DNA of 64,000 nucleotides. It comes from Planococcus sp. MB-3u-03. Its GTDB lineage: Bacteria > Bacillota > Bacilli > Bacillales_A > Planococcaceae. Location of the stretch: positions 2,461,501 through 2,525,500 of the forward strand of contig NZ_CP025135.1 of NCBI RefSeq assembly GCF_002833405.1, given 5' to 3'. Shown here in pieces: positions 26,924 through 34,853 of this stretch. Position numbers and translations under genes: made by a program. The notes beneath the pieces are model-generated. The model was not told the origin of the DNA. It saw only the letters and a program-made list of their open reading frames with translations, and ran no database searches. Numbering within the stretch: position 1 is the stretch's first letter; every line of letters begins with the position of its first letter.

Positions 26924-27025
26924 TCACTTTTTAAAGCCATCTATCGTTTTCTTAATTGCTTTAATCACGAAATAAACGACCGCAATGGTTAGAAGCAGCA
27001 TTACGAGCATTGCTCCTGGTGCCAT
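26924..27025 (-). CDS. 33-residue membrane peptide
   Basis: MAPGAMLVMLLLTIAVVYFV is one membrane helix, followed by a Lys-rich tail (IKAIKKTIDGFKK). AAAGGGGGCG lies 6 bases before the ATG. First gene of a two-gene operon with the DUF3221 lipoprotein. Function unknown. Confidence 0.55.
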   Translation of the reverse strand: MAPGAMLVMLLLTIAVVYFVIKAIKKTIDGFKK

Positions 27026-27325
27026 GATTTCGCCCCCTTTGTTCGACTGCAATTTATATGGATTTTATGGAAAATATTGATAAATAAATCGTCATATATA
27101 ATCAAGGCAGAATATAGTTAATCATGAGCAATTTCACCTAAAAGAAATAACTGAATTATGGAACATTTTGGAACCAATGCAGTATAGTTAAATGAAACCG
27201 TTTTGAAGCATTGTGTTAAAAGATAGAGAGTGAACCGTTTCATGCGCCTTTTTTTGGGAAAATCATTAAGTAACACGCATTTACACTGGACTTGGCAAAA
27301 AATTTAGAGTTAAGGAGGAATCAAT
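27026..27325. other. Divergent intergenic region
   Basis: AT-rich, no gene. It holds the promoters of the 26924 peptide (minus) and the 27326 gene (plus); the elements were not assigned. Confidence 0.4.
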
Positions 27326-27541
27326 ATGTCTAAAAACAACAAACCAGAAGACCAACGCGACCGCCTGCAATTGAAAGACCAAAAAGAACATGCAGGCAGC
27401 AATGTCAACGACTCGACCAACCGCGCACAAAGCGGCATGCCCGATACGAGAGGGATGGGCTTGAAGGAAATCGGCGGGGTCATTTTGCTGTTGGTGATCT
27501 TGGTGATTGCTTATGGTTTGTATCAAATGTTTTTCGGTTGA
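27326..27541 (+). CDS. Small tail-anchored membrane protein, DUF6366-like
   Basis: 71 residues. A polar Asp/Arg/Gln-rich N-terminus (KPEDQRDRLQLKDQKEHAG) is followed by one C-terminal membrane helix (IGGVILLLVILVIAYGLYQ). The pattern matches the DUF6366 group of short Bacillales proteins. AAGGAGG precedes the ATG. Confidence 0.65.
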   Translation: MSKNNKPEDQRDRLQLKDQKEHAGSNVNDSTNRAQSGMPDTRGMGLKEIGGVILLLVILVIAYGLYQMFFG

Positions 27542-27572
27542 GACGGCCGTTTAGCGGAAGGGATTGGGGAAG

Positions 27573-28073
27573 TTGAATAAGAAGATTTTGATTGTGGTGT
27601 TAAGCTTGATGGTGTTTGTGGCTTTAGTCGGCGGGACGCTTATGTTTTTGAAGAGCAAGCCTCCACTTGAGACGACTACAGTGGCCTCGGACCAAAACCA
27701 GCATTTTGTCATTGTCGGATTTGGTAATAAGGGATGGGGAGATATCCAATTGACGGAAGTGGCAGTCAATAATTTTGAAGAGCCGATGAAAAGCAAAATA
27801 CAGATGAGCAATCCAATGCAAGGTTTCATCATGACAGATGATTTTGAATCTGAAGAGTCACAGCCTTACCGCTTCACCGAGATCGATGAGGCCACAATCA
27901 AAACAGGCACGTCTCCTACCGCCACTTTAGAAAAACAGAACAACGGCACCGCTTCTGAAGATGATGAGACTTACGGGCTTACGGTCATGCACGACGAAGT
28001 CATTCAGACCGTCCACATCAAATACAGCTATTTTGGCATTACCTTGTTTGAAGAAGTAGAGATATCTATTTGA
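27573..28073 (+). CDS. Membrane-anchored extracytoplasmic protein, unknown
   Basis: About 166 residues. One N-terminal helix (KKILIVVLSLMVFVALVGGTL) is followed by a beta-rich outer domain (VIVGFGNKGWGDIQLTEVAVNN...). TTG 27573 was chosen over TTG 27564 because GGGG lies closer to the proper distance. It follows the 71-aa gene by 31 bases. A terminator follows directly. Confidence 0.65.
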   Translation: MNKKILIVVLSLMVFVALVGGTLMFLKSKPPLETTTVASDQNQHFVIVGFGNKGWGDIQLTEVAVNNFEEPMKSKIQMSNPMQGFIMTDDFESEESQPYRFTEIDEATIKTGTSPTATLEKQNNGTASEDDETYGLTVMHDEVIQTVHIKYSYFGITLFEEVEISI

Positions 28074-28091
28074 TTTGCATCTCGAAAAAAA

Positions 28092-28125
28092 GACGCGGCT
28101 TATTTAAAAAGCTGCGTCGTTTTTT
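28092..28125 (+). terminator. Intrinsic terminator
   Basis: GACGCGGCTT/AAGCTGCGTC stem with a 7-nt loop and a T6 tail, 18 nt after the stop. Confidence 0.85.
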
Positions 28126-28142
28126 CTTGCCATATATATTTT

Positions 28143-28334
28143 CTAATCTTCTCTTTGCTCAATCCGCCAAGCAATGTACCGCACAATTTCACCGACAAAA
28201 AAGGCACCGAGCACCCAGGGAACTAAGCTGTATCCTGCTCCGTCGGCATAAACTCCCGCTATCACCAACGCAATAATGGCACCGATGAGGAATGATAAAT
28301 GGTAGGCCTTATTTTCTTTTAAGTATTCTCTCAT
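28143..28334 (-). CDS. Small two-helix membrane protein
   Basis: 63 residues, with membrane segments LSFLIGAIIALVIAGVY and LVPWVLGAFFVGEIVRYIAW. AAGGAG precedes the ATG. It follows the Nudix gene by 26 bases on the same strand, likely one operon. Unknown function. Confidence 0.6.
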   Translation of the reverse strand: MREYLKENKAYHLSFLIGAIIALVIAGVYADGAGYSLVPWVLGAFFVGEIVRYIAWRIEQRED

Positions 28335-28360
28335 CAGCTTTACTCCTTATAGGTGAAGGA

Positions 28361-28822
28361 TTATTTCAAAATGGGCAAGCTCCCCTTATTTACCCAATCC
28401 ACTATAAAACGCTTCTGATGCGAATTGATTTTCGGTAGTTCATCCGGTTTAAAAAAGCGATGCTCGTGGCTTTCTTCCCCTTCTTGAATCAGCTCTCCTG
28501 AAAACTCTTGAGTATGGAAAATAATTTGCGCGCTATAGACCTGGTCGCCGTTTTGGTATTCAGCATAGCCTTCTTCCCCTGAATAAAGACCGAATAGCTG
28601 CAAGTTCTCTGCTTGCAGGCCGGTTTCTTCATACGTTTCCCGGATGGCCGTCTCAAGAAATGTTTCGCCAGGCTCCATGACCCCGCCGGGAATGCCCCAA
28701 ACGTCTCGATCTTTTCTATGCTGAAGCAAAATCCGGCCATCTTGTTCAATGATGATTCCACAGCCGACCGTCATCAATAGATTCGAACCGATCAGCTGGC
28801 GCATGTCTTTTATATAATTCAT
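28361..28822 (-). CDS. Nudix hydrolase
   Basis: A 153-residue protein with Nudix box GGVMEPGETFLETAIRETYE-ETG preceded by VWGIPG. RBS GGAGG. Third Nudix gene of the window and not especially close to the other two. Substrate unknown. Confidence 0.83.
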   Translation of the reverse strand: MNYIKDMRQLIGSNLLMTVGCGIIIEQDGRILLQHRKDRDVWGIPGGVMEPGETFLETAIRETYEETGLQAENLQLFGLYSGEEGYAEYQNGDQVYSAQIIFHTQEFSGELIQEGEESHEHRFFKPDELPKINSHQKRFIVDWVNKGSLPILK

Positions 28823-28922
28823 AGAAACCTCCTCACTACATATCTCGCAAAACCTTAAACCCTCTTCTAGATTGCTATTCCTTTTGGTCTTTTTAATATA
28901 GCAAAAAAACCCAACAATAAAT

Positions 28923-28954
28923 CAAACAAAGAGAAGAATTTTCAGATTCTTCTC
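28923..28954 (-). terminator. Terminator of the YczE-like gene
   Basis: On the minus strand GAGAAGAAT/ATTCTTCTC is followed by UUUGUUUGAUUU. Confidence 0.65.
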
Positions 28955-29000
28955 TTCGATCTCTTGCTATCCATTTTTCATTCATTCGTTAAGTTCAACA

Positions 29001-29618
29001 TTATGGTATGAGTGACCCTTTCGGCAGCAGCATACGATCCAAAGTCTTCGCCGTCACAGGCATAATCGCATTCAAGATAAGCCCGCCGAAACATACGGTC
29101 AGCACTGTCCCAATACCGATTGGTCCCCCAAAAACAATTGCCAAGACCAGGAACATCAAATAAATGGCGGTTCTGGAGAAAAACAAATTGGTTCTCGCGA
29201 GTTCTTTTACGAGAAGCGTCAGGCGGTCCACTGGAATCGGCGCGAAATTCGTGTGGAGATAGATTGCTGTGCCCACCCCTACTGCGAAGAGACCCGCTGT
29301 AAAGTAGAGAATCTGGCTGGTGACACCAACAGGCGTAATCGCTGTGCTCAATGTATGAAGCCAGAAATCAATGCCAATTCCGACAATGACGGCGGTCATG
29401 ATGCCAAGGAGTTCCGGTTTTTGCCGGCCGAGCATGGCGTTGCCGACGATCATGATGGCGGCGATGATGATTTCCCAACTCCCGACCGTCAACCCGATGT
29501 TAAAGCTGAGGCCGACCAATAAAGCGTCGAATGGTGACGTGCCGAGGTCTGACAAAATGGTCAGCGCTATTCCGAGTGACAATAACAGTAAGCCTGCGAC
29601 GTAAAAGAAATATTTCAT
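29001..29618 (-). CDS. YczE/YyaS/YitT family membrane protein
   Basis: A 205-residue protein with five or six helices. The family N-terminus is LLLSLGIALTILSDLGTSPFDALLVGLS, followed by repeats of GxxIDFWLHTL. The ATG at 29618 has GAAGGAGGAG; an upstream Met would put the operator in coding sequence. It is divergent from the MarR gene, so MarR is its likely repressor. YczE of B. subtilis influences surfactin production by an unknown mechanism. Confidence 0.78.
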   Translation of the reverse strand: MKYFFYVAGLLLLSLGIALTILSDLGTSPFDALLVGLSFNIGLTVGSWEIIIAAIMIVGNAMLGRQKPELLGIMTAVIVGIGIDFWLHTLSTAITPVGVTSQILYFTAGLFAVGVGTAIYLHTNFAPIPVDRLTLLVKELARTNLFFSRTAIYLMFLVLAIVFGGPIGIGTVLTVCFGGLILNAIMPVTAKTLDRMLLPKGSLIP

Positions 29619-29682
29619 TTTTTTCGCTCCTCCTTCTTGCATTGGCCGAATGGTTCTTGTACACTCAATATAATTCATTATT

Positions 29683-29696
29683 GTTGCAAATGCAAC
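29683..29696. promoter_or_regulatory. Candidate MarR operator
   Basis: GTTGCA-AA-TGCAAC, a perfect palindrome extended by TTATT/AATAA, lies midway between the divergent YczE and MarR starts. A TATAAT (29671-29676) lies just beside it. Confidence 0.6.
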
Positions 29697-29715
29697 ATAA
29701 TAAAGGAGTTATTCT

Positions 29716-30168
29716 ATGGCAGAAATTCTGCGTGAAATCGGCATGATTGCCCGTGCCCTTGATTCCATCAGCAATATCGAATTCAAAGAGCTGGAGCTGA
29801 CGAAAGGGCAATACCTCTACCTCGTCCGCATCTGTGAAAATCCCGGCATCATCCAGGAGCAATTGCTCGACCTCATCAAAGTCGACCGCTCCACTGCGAC
29901 ACGGGCGATCCAGAAACTGGAGAGCAACGGATTTATTGAAAAACAGAGTGACCCGGACAATAAGAAAATCAAAAAGATCTACCCGACCGAAAAAGCTCGC
30001 CAGGCCTACCCCTTCATCATCCGGGAAAATGAGCATTCCAATGCGGTGGCACTCGAGGGCTTTACCGAACAGGAAGCGTTGGAGGCCGAGCGCTATTTGC
30101 GCCGCATCCGCCAGAACATCGAAGTCGATTTCGAATCGGTTAAAAAAGGCCATAAGCGTGATTACTAA
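29716..30168 (+). CDS. MarR-family regulator
   Basis: A 150-residue winged helix of MarR type: GQYLYLVRICENPGIIQEQLLDLIKVDRSTATRAIQKLESNGFIEKQ then the wing (DPDNKKIKKIYPTEKARQAYPFI). AAGGAG precedes the ATG. Followed 21 bases later by paiA. Likely represses the divergent YczE gene and possibly itself plus paiA. Confidence 0.88.
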   Translation: MAEILREIGMIARALDSISNIEFKELELTKGQYLYLVRICENPGIIQEQLLDLIKVDRSTATRAIQKLESNGFIEKQSDPDNKKIKKIYPTEKARQAYPFIIRENEHSNAVALEGFTEQEALEAERYLRRIRQNIEVDFESVKKGHKRDY

Positions 30169-30189
30169 TCATTAAAGGAGCGAATCTTC

Positions 30190-30702
30190 ATGGCAAGCCT
30201 ACGTAAATGCACAACAAACGATCTTCAAGAACTGCAAGACATCAGTATTCTCACTTATAAAGAAACCTTCGACGAACACAATAGCGAAGAAAACATGAAC
30301 GCCTATCTTGAAGCGGCCTATAACAAGCCGAAGCTCGAGAGAGAACTCGCCACCCCCTCTTCCCATTTCTATTTCGCGATGGTCGATAATGAAGTGGCCG
30401 GCTACTTAAAAATCAATACAGACGAAGCGCAAACCGAGCCGATGGGCAGCGAAGCGCTCGAAGTCGAACGCATCTACATCAAGAAGAAATTCCAGAAAAA
30501 CGGCGCGGGGAAAGTGTTAATGAACCAGGCGTTCGAGATGGCGGAACGACTCGGCAAGAACAAAATCTGGCTCGGCGTCTGGGAGCATAACAATAACGCC
30601 CGCGCCTTCTACGAGAAAAAAGGCTTTGTCGAAACCGGCAGCCATTCGTTTTTCATGGGCGACGACGAGCAGACGGATTTGATTTTGACGAAGACACTAT
30701 AA
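30190..30702 (+). CDS. paiA: Spermine/spermidine N-acetyltransferase-like protein PaiA
   Basis: A 170-residue GNAT: the PaiA-type N-terminus (RKCTTNDLQELQDISILTYKETFDEHN), acetyl-CoA loop KKFQKNGAGKVLMNQA, and ARAFYEKKGFVETGSHSFFMG. In B. subtilis PaiA acetylates polyamines and lies beside paiB. Here paiB follows 231 bp later, separated by a dispersed repeat. Confidence 0.83.
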   Translation: MASLRKCTTNDLQELQDISILTYKETFDEHNSEENMNAYLEAAYNKPKLERELATPSSHFYFAMVDNEVAGYLKINTDEAQTEPMGSEALEVERIYIKKKFQKNGAGKVLMNQAFEMAERLGKNKIWLGVWEHNNNARAFYEKKGFVETGSHSFFMGDDEQTDLILTKTL

Positions 30703-30737
30703 AGAGGCGAACCATTGACGTTTATAGAGGAAGTTAC

Positions 30738-30852
30738 GTAAAACTGCTTCGCTTGCCGCGGGCGAGCGCTGAGCTGCTTCCCTCGCTGCGCTCAGTGCAG
30801 GGTCTCATCTGCCTCGCTTTCCCGCAGGCGTCTTCGCAGTTTCACTCCACAT
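30738..30852 (-). repeat. Dispersed palindromic repeat family A, copy 5, between paiA and paiB
   Basis: Contains CGGGCGAGCGCTGAG, GTGCAGGGTCTCATCTGCC, CTCGCTTTCCCGCAGGCGTC and GCAGTTTCACTCCA, matching copies 3 and 4. Confidence 0.8.
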
Positions 30853-30933
30853 CTTATATTCATTTAAGTAGAAGTGTTCTATTCTTATCTTTTCCACACA
30901 AATGATAATATTATTTAGATAAGGCGGTGCGTC

Positions 30934-31548
30934 ATGTATATCCCAAAATACTATAAAGTGAATGATCCGGAAGAGATTCGTGAGTTTATCCAGGCCAATG
31001 CGTTCGGCACCTTGATCACGACGCGAAAAGACCGGCCGATTGCGACTCATCTCCCCTTGCAGTTCAAAAAGGAAGGCGAGGATTATTACCTGACCGGCCA
31101 TTTCGCTTATGGCAATCCGCAATGGCGCACGATTGAAGAGGCCAATGAGGTTCTCGTGACGTTCCAAGGTCCTCATGCTTATGTTTCATCTTCCTGGTAC
31201 GAGCAGAAAAATGTGCCGACCTGGAACTATCAATCGGCGCATGTGTATGGGACGGGACGGTTGTTGTCGGAAGACGAACTGCGTGAGGATTTGGTGACGT
31301 TATTGGAAACATACGAACAGCATCGTGACGAGCCAGTGCTGTGGGATACCTTGCCAAAAGAAATGCTGGAGCAGGAAATCAAAGGCATTGTCGGTTTCAA
31401 GCTGAAGATCACCGAAATCCAGGCAGCTTACAAATTGAGCCAAAACCGCACGGCGAAAGATTACCAGAACGTCATTGACGGGCTGCGGCAAGAAGACCAT
31501 CCGGCTGCGCACGAAGTGGCGGACGTCATGGACAAAAGACGCCCCTAG
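30934..31548 (+). CDS. paiB: FMN-binding negative transcriptional regulator PaiB
   Basis: A 204-residue flavin-reductase-like split barrel: MYIPKYYKVNDPEEIREFI, ITTRKDRPIATHLP, GHFAYGNPQW, and FQGPHAYVSSSWYE...VPTWNYQSAHVYG. These are the hallmark PaiB stretches. PaiB represses sporulation and protease genes in B. subtilis when overexpressed. Start GTG/ATG context GGCGGTGCGTC before the ATG. Confidence 0.85.
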   Translation: MYIPKYYKVNDPEEIREFIQANAFGTLITTRKDRPIATHLPLQFKKEGEDYYLTGHFAYGNPQWRTIEEANEVLVTFQGPHAYVSSSWYEQKNVPTWNYQSAHVYGTGRLLSEDELREDLVTLLETYEQHRDEPVLWDTLPKEMLEQEIKGIVGFKLKITEIQAAYKLSQNRTAKDYQNVIDGLRQEDHPAAHEVADVMDKRRP

Positions 31549-31566
31549 CCGCCTGACCCTTATCGC

Positions 31567-31595
31567 TTGAAGTTCAGTTCCGTTTCTTATATAAC
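31567..31595 (+). promoter_or_regulatory. Promoter of the guanidine-I riboswitch
   Basis: TTGAAG, 17 bases, TATAAC. Transcription would start about 10 bases before the riboswitch aptamer. Confidence 0.6.
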
Positions 31596-31604
31596 TAAGG
31601 TAAT

Positions 31605-31711
31605 TGAATGACAAAAAAAGTTTTCTAGGGTTCCGCAGCACAGCTGGCCTGGTCCGAGAGAAAACACACAGCTCATGCTGTGACACGGAGGGACAAAAGC
31701 CTGGGAGAAAC
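31605..31711 (+). ncRNA. Guanidine-I (ykkC) riboswitch
   Basis: Conserved ykkC-RNA blocks in order: CTAGGGTTCCG, CTGGTCCGAGAGAAAAC, ACACGGAGGGACAAAAGCC and TGGGAGA. The 3' segment is shared with the terminator at 31698-31738. This class senses guanidinium and normally sits directly upstream of ykkCD. Here ykkC starts 740 bp further on. Confidence 0.9.
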
Positions 31712-31738
31712 TGTTTTTACAGTTCTCCTGGGCTTTTT
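31698..31738 (+). terminator. Expression-platform terminator of the guanidine-I riboswitch
   Basis: AGCCTGGGAGAAACTG/ACAGTTCTCCTGGGCT followed by TTTTTA. The left arm is part of the aptamer, as expected for ligand-dependent antitermination. Confidence 0.88.
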
Positions 31739-31795
31739 ATTTTGTAAGCCGATGCTTTTGCGAGTGTTGTGAAGCACGGAATAACGGGACAAACT

Positions 31796-31824
31796 AAAAA
31801 AGAACCCCTGCATACAGGAAGTTC
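31796..31824 (-). terminator. Terminator of the 47-aa membrane peptide gene
   Basis: On the minus strand GAACTTCCTG/CAGGGGTTC followed by six U. Confidence 0.75.
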
Positions 31825-31871
31825 TCGTTAATGGTCCGAGCTTCAGAAAATCCAGCGCCCTGAGGCACGGT

Positions 31872-32015
31872 TCATGATGGTTTCTCTAACTCGTTCATTC
31901 TTTTTTCAAGTTCTTTGACACGATTGTTGCTCGTAAGCGCAGTGGTAAAGGCAATAATCGCGAAAGTGAAACCAGACAGGCCGAAAATAAAGCCCATGAG
32001 TCCAAAGACTTCCAT
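31872..32015 (-). CDS. 47-residue membrane peptide with coiled tail
   Basis: MEVFGLMGFIFGLSGFTFAI is one membrane helix, followed by a charged tail (NNRVKELEKRMNELEKPS) that can form a short coil. AGAGGAGG lies 6 bases before the ATG and a terminator follows. Similar short MEVF-type peptides are common in Bacillales. It lies antisense between the guanidine riboswitch and ykkC. Confidence 0.65.
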   Translation of the reverse strand: MEVFGLMGFIFGLSGFTFAIIAFTTALTSNNRVKELEKRMNELEKPS

Positions 32016-32280
32016 GCAATCCCTCCTCTGTTGACCTTAAGCAAGGCTTTTTTTCGCTTATTCCTGGACTGATTGTATCGGAATTGTAAAGTGACAAGCT
32101 TTATTCCACGGAATTGGAGACATTCATTGTACCATTTCCAGTGTCTGGAAGATATCGGTTCGTTACCGAAACGACAGCACTTTTAAAAATCCAGCAACAG
32201 CAAATATGTTGAAAACTACCTCGAATAACATACTTGGATTCGTGTTACCTTCGTTTTATGAATTTTATTAACCTGGATGA
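32016..32280. other. Intergenic, no gene recognised
   Basis: AT-rich upstream region of the 47-aa peptide, ending at repeat copy 6. No second guanidine aptamer is visible upstream of ykkC. Confidence 0.5.
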
Positions 32281-32398
32281 AAAGCGGAAGGTGGCGACTC
32301 CTGCGGGAATAGCATGAGTCTTGAGACCCACAGGGAGCGAAGCGACCGAGGAGGCTCAAGCCATGCCCGCGGAAAGCGTCCACCTGCAGCGAATTCAT
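32281..32398 (+). repeat. Dispersed palindromic repeat family A, copy 6
   Basis: The most regular copy: GGCGACTCCTGCGGGAATAG, GAGTCTTGAGACCCACAGG, GAGGAGGCTCAAGCCATGC and CGCGGAAAGCGTCC. Its halves are complementary enough to fold into one long hairpin. It ends 54 bp before ykkC. Confidence 0.85.
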
Positions 32399-32451
32399 TA
32401 GTTGATCTACTTATTAGTTTTTTACTTTATTTATTATTAGGAGGAATTCCA

Positions 32452-32793
32452 ATGAATCTTCAATGGGGAAAAGTATTGATCGCGGCATTGTTTGAAGTGG
32501 CGTGGGTTGTGGGATTAAAACATGCGGATTCGCTCGGCGATTGGCTAATTACCGTCGTTGCGATCGGTGTCAGCTTCACTTTGCTGATCGATGCCGGAAA
32601 CAAATTGCCGGTCGGTACGGTGTATGCAGTGTTCGTCGGGCTTGGGACGGCCGGAACGGTCTTGTCCGAAATCGTTTTCTTCAACGAACCTGTCAGTGCC
32701 GCGAAACTGGTATTGGTCGGGATTTTACTGCTCGGCGTCATCGGCTTGAAACTCGTGACACCGGATTCAGCACCTGAAAGGAGTGAAGCATGA
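32452..32793 (+). CDS. ykkC: SMR guanidinium exporter subunit YkkC
   Basis: 113 residues, four helices. Close to B. subtilis Ykk[21 protein letters not shown] with the essential membrane Glu, [20 protein letters not shown], and GVIGLKLVT at the end. SMR pairs of this type export guanidinium as heterodimers. AGGAGG precedes the ATG; the stop overlaps ykkD by 4 bases. Confidence 0.9.
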   Translation: MNLQWGKVLIAALFEVAWVVGLKHADSLGDWLITVVAIGVSFTLLIDAGNKLPVGTVYAVFVGLGTAGTVLSEIVFFNEPVSAAKLVLVGILLLGVIGLKLVTPDSAPERSEA

Positions 32794-33107
32794 TGGCTTG
32801 GATTTCGTTGATATTTGCAGGGATATTTGAAATGGTCGGCGTCGCCATGATCAATAAATGGCATCACGACCGCAAATGGCAGTCACTCGCGATGCTCATC
32901 GGCGGCTTTGTCGCGAGCTTCTTATTTTTGTCCGTTGCGATGGAATCACTGCCGATGGGAACGGCGTACGCGATCTGGACCGGCATCGGGGCATCGGGCG
33001 GCGCAATCATCGGCATGCTGTTCTATAACGAATCAAAAGACTGGCGGCGCATCCTGTTTATCGCGATGGTGCTCGGGTCTGCCGTCGGGTTGAAGCTTGT
33101 TTCTTAA
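32790..33107 (+). CDS. ykkD: SMR guanidinium exporter subunit YkkD
   Basis: 105 residues, four helices: [20 protein letters not shown] with the membrane Glu, [20 protein letters not shown], and [10 protein letters not shown]. Same length as B. subtilis YkkD. Translationally coupled to ykkC by ATGA overlap. Confidence 0.9.
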   Translation: MMAWISLIFAGIFEMVGVAMINKWHHDRKWQSLAMLIGGFVASFLFLSVAMESLPMGTAYAIWTGIGASGGAIIGMLFYNESKDWRRILFIAMVLGSAVGLKLVS

Positions 33108-33228
33108 TTAAAGAATGGCGAAATCTTCCCGCTTCCCCTACTATGAGAATTAGAGATCGTTGGCAGAAACATCATTTTTTGCCAATACACCAAGACTTGC
33201 ATCATCTATTCAAAGGGAGTGGGATGGA

Positions 33229-34125
33229 ATGGATTTCAAGTATGTAACGGTCGCAGGAAGCGGTGTGCTGGGCAGCCAAATCGCTTTTCAGTCTGCGTAT
33301 CATGGATTCGAGGTCGCGGTATACGATATCACCGACGAAGCCTTGACTCGCGCGAAAGAACGATTCGAAGTGCTCAAAGGGCATTTCAAGAAAGACTTAA
33401 AAGCGACAGATGAAGAATTGGACGCAGCTTATCATCGCCTGTCTTTCCACACGGATTTAGGGGAAGCCGTGAAAAACGCTGATTTGCTGATTGAAGCGGT
33501 GCCTGAAGTGCTCGATATCAAAAAGGAATTTTACACGGACTTGGCAAAAGTCGCACCGGAACAGACCGTCTTTGCGACCAATACCTCGACGATGCTGCCG
33601 AGCACCTTTGCGGAATATACAGGACGGCCTGAGAAGTTTTTGGCGCTTCATTTCGCTAACGATATCTGGCGCAGCAATACCGCAGAAATCATGGGCCATG
33701 GCGGAACCGACGAGTCGGTCTTTAACGATGTTGTCGAATTCGCTAAAGCGATTGGCATGGTCGCGCTGCCGCTACAGAAAGAACAGCCTGGTTATATTTT
33801 GAATACTTTGCTTGTGCCGTTTTTGAACTCTGCGCAGTATTTGGTCGTCAATGGCATCGCCGATCCGCATACCGTCGACAAGACCTGGATGATCGCAACC
33901 GGCGCGCCGAGAGGACCTTTCGCAATTTTGGATGTCATCGGCATCAACACGCCGTATCACCTGTCGGTCGCCAAAGCGAACGCCGGCGACGGAGAAGCCG
34001 CCAAAGTCGCAGAATATCTGAAGACGGAATTCCTCGACAAAGGCCGCATGGGCATCCAGAACGGTAAGGGATTCTACGATTACCCGAACCCGCGCTATAT
34101 GGATAAGGATTTTTTGAAAGAATGA
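33229..34125 (+). CDS. 3-hydroxyacyl-CoA dehydrogenase
   Basis: A 298-residue NAD-dependent dehydrogenase. Rossmann motif VAGSGVLGSQIAFQSA, then NADLLIEAVPE, FATNTSTMLPS (family NTS), and LHFANDIWRSNTAEIMGH, where the usual FFNP is changed to HFAND. The C-terminal helical domain contains PRGPFAILDVIGI. RBS GGGAGTGGG precedes the ATG at 33229. A stand-alone enzyme of the FadB2/HBDH type without beta-oxidation neighbours. Confidence 0.85.
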   Translation: MDFKYVTVAGSGVLGSQIAFQSAYHGFEVAVYDITDEALTRAKERFEVLKGHFKKDLKATDEELDAAYHRLSFHTDLGEAVKNADLLIEAVPEVLDIKKEFYTDLAKVAPEQTVFATNTSTMLPSTFAEYTGRPEKFLALHFANDIWRSNTAEIMGHGGTDESVFNDVVEFAKAIGMVALPLQKEQPGYILNTLLVPFLNSAQYLVVNGIADPHTVDKTWMIATGAPRGPFAILDVIGINTPYHLSVAKANAGDGEAAKVAEYLKTEFLDKGRMGIQNGKGFYDYPNPRYMDKDFLKE

Positions 34126-34134
34126 GATAAGAAA

Positions 34135-34181
34135 ACCCACATCGCCGTGTGTGAATGAACACATGGTGATGTGGGTCTTTT
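34135..34181 (+). terminator. Terminator of the dehydrogenase gene
   Basis: ACCCACATC...GATGTGGGT long stem with minor mismatches, then TCTTTTAG. Confidence 0.8.
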
Positions 34182-34321
34182 AGATTCCCTCTTTGTTATC
34201 TCCAACAGAATCAGGTGGGACAAGTTCCTCTCTTACTTTGCCTCATCAAATTTTCTTCATGAAGCATTGTGTAACAGTTCGAAAGTGTGAAAGCGATGCT
34301 GATTCCCATGGTAATCAGAAA

Positions 34322-34660
34322 CTATTGACCACCATGTTGATGCTCTGTATATAGCACAATTCCTTCATTTTCAAGAATGTCATGAAATTCTTCGATTTCC
34401 GTTTGGGTTAAGTTTAGTTTGGTCAATTCTTCTCGTACCGCGTCTTTCCCGGTAAACATAGACTTAAATTTGTCTGTAACAGTTTCTGTTTCATGCGTCT
34501 GCACTTCTTCTTGGGTTTCAATGGCATTTAGAATATCCGCATTTTCCGCTAAAACATGAATATTATTTTTTGTATGCCCGTGAGATTTCATTGCTTCTAC
34601 CTTTGCCTCAAGTTCCTGTTCAGTATAAGCCACTTCAAACGTACGGTTTGTCGGTTTCAT
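34322..34660 (-). CDS. YflT-type general stress protein
   Basis: A 112-residue acidic protein: the N-terminal YflT fold (FEVAYTEQELEAKVEAMKSHGHTKNNIHVLAE) and a C-terminal helical part (DKFKSMFTGKDAVREELTKLNLTQTEIEEF). GGAGGC precedes the ATG. In B. subtilis YflT/GSP17M proteins belong to the sigma-B regulon, and a sigma-B-type promoter lies upstream. Confidence 0.8.
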   Translation of the reverse strand: MKPTNRTFEVAYTEQELEAKVEAMKSHGHTKNNIHVLAENADILNAIETQEEVQTHETETVTDKFKSMFTGKDAVREELTKLNLTQTEIEEFHDILENEGIVLYTEHQHGGQ

Positions 34661-34695
34661 ACTAATCAGCCTCCAAGGTATTGTCTTACTAGTGT

Positions 34696-34722
34696 TTACC
34701 CGTCTAGCTGAAAAGTTAAAAC
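34696..34722 (-). promoter_or_regulatory. Sigma-B-type promoter
   Basis: On the minus strand GTTTTA, 15 bases, GGGTAA, close to the B. subtilis sigma-B consensus (GTTT...GGGTAT). It lies about 36 bp before the YflT start. Confidence 0.6.
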
Positions 34723-34853
34723 ATGAACCACGTTTAAAGTGCTTGTTGTAAAATCATAGAAGATCGTTAAAAGAGCCTGCGTTGTAAGTTGGTTGCTTCT
34801 CTGGCAATGAAGTATTTAGCCTTGGGTCAATAAACCAGCCTTCCCACAATAGT

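Noticed and set aside
30895..30925. Possible Fur box (TGATAATATTATTTA) before paiB
   Set aside because: Two mismatches in the right half and natural AT-richness of a promoter region; not convincing.
32314..32451. Extended N-terminus of YkkC starting at 32314
   Set aside because: The extra codons are the family A repeat; the ATG at 32452 with AGGAGG matches the known length of YkkC.
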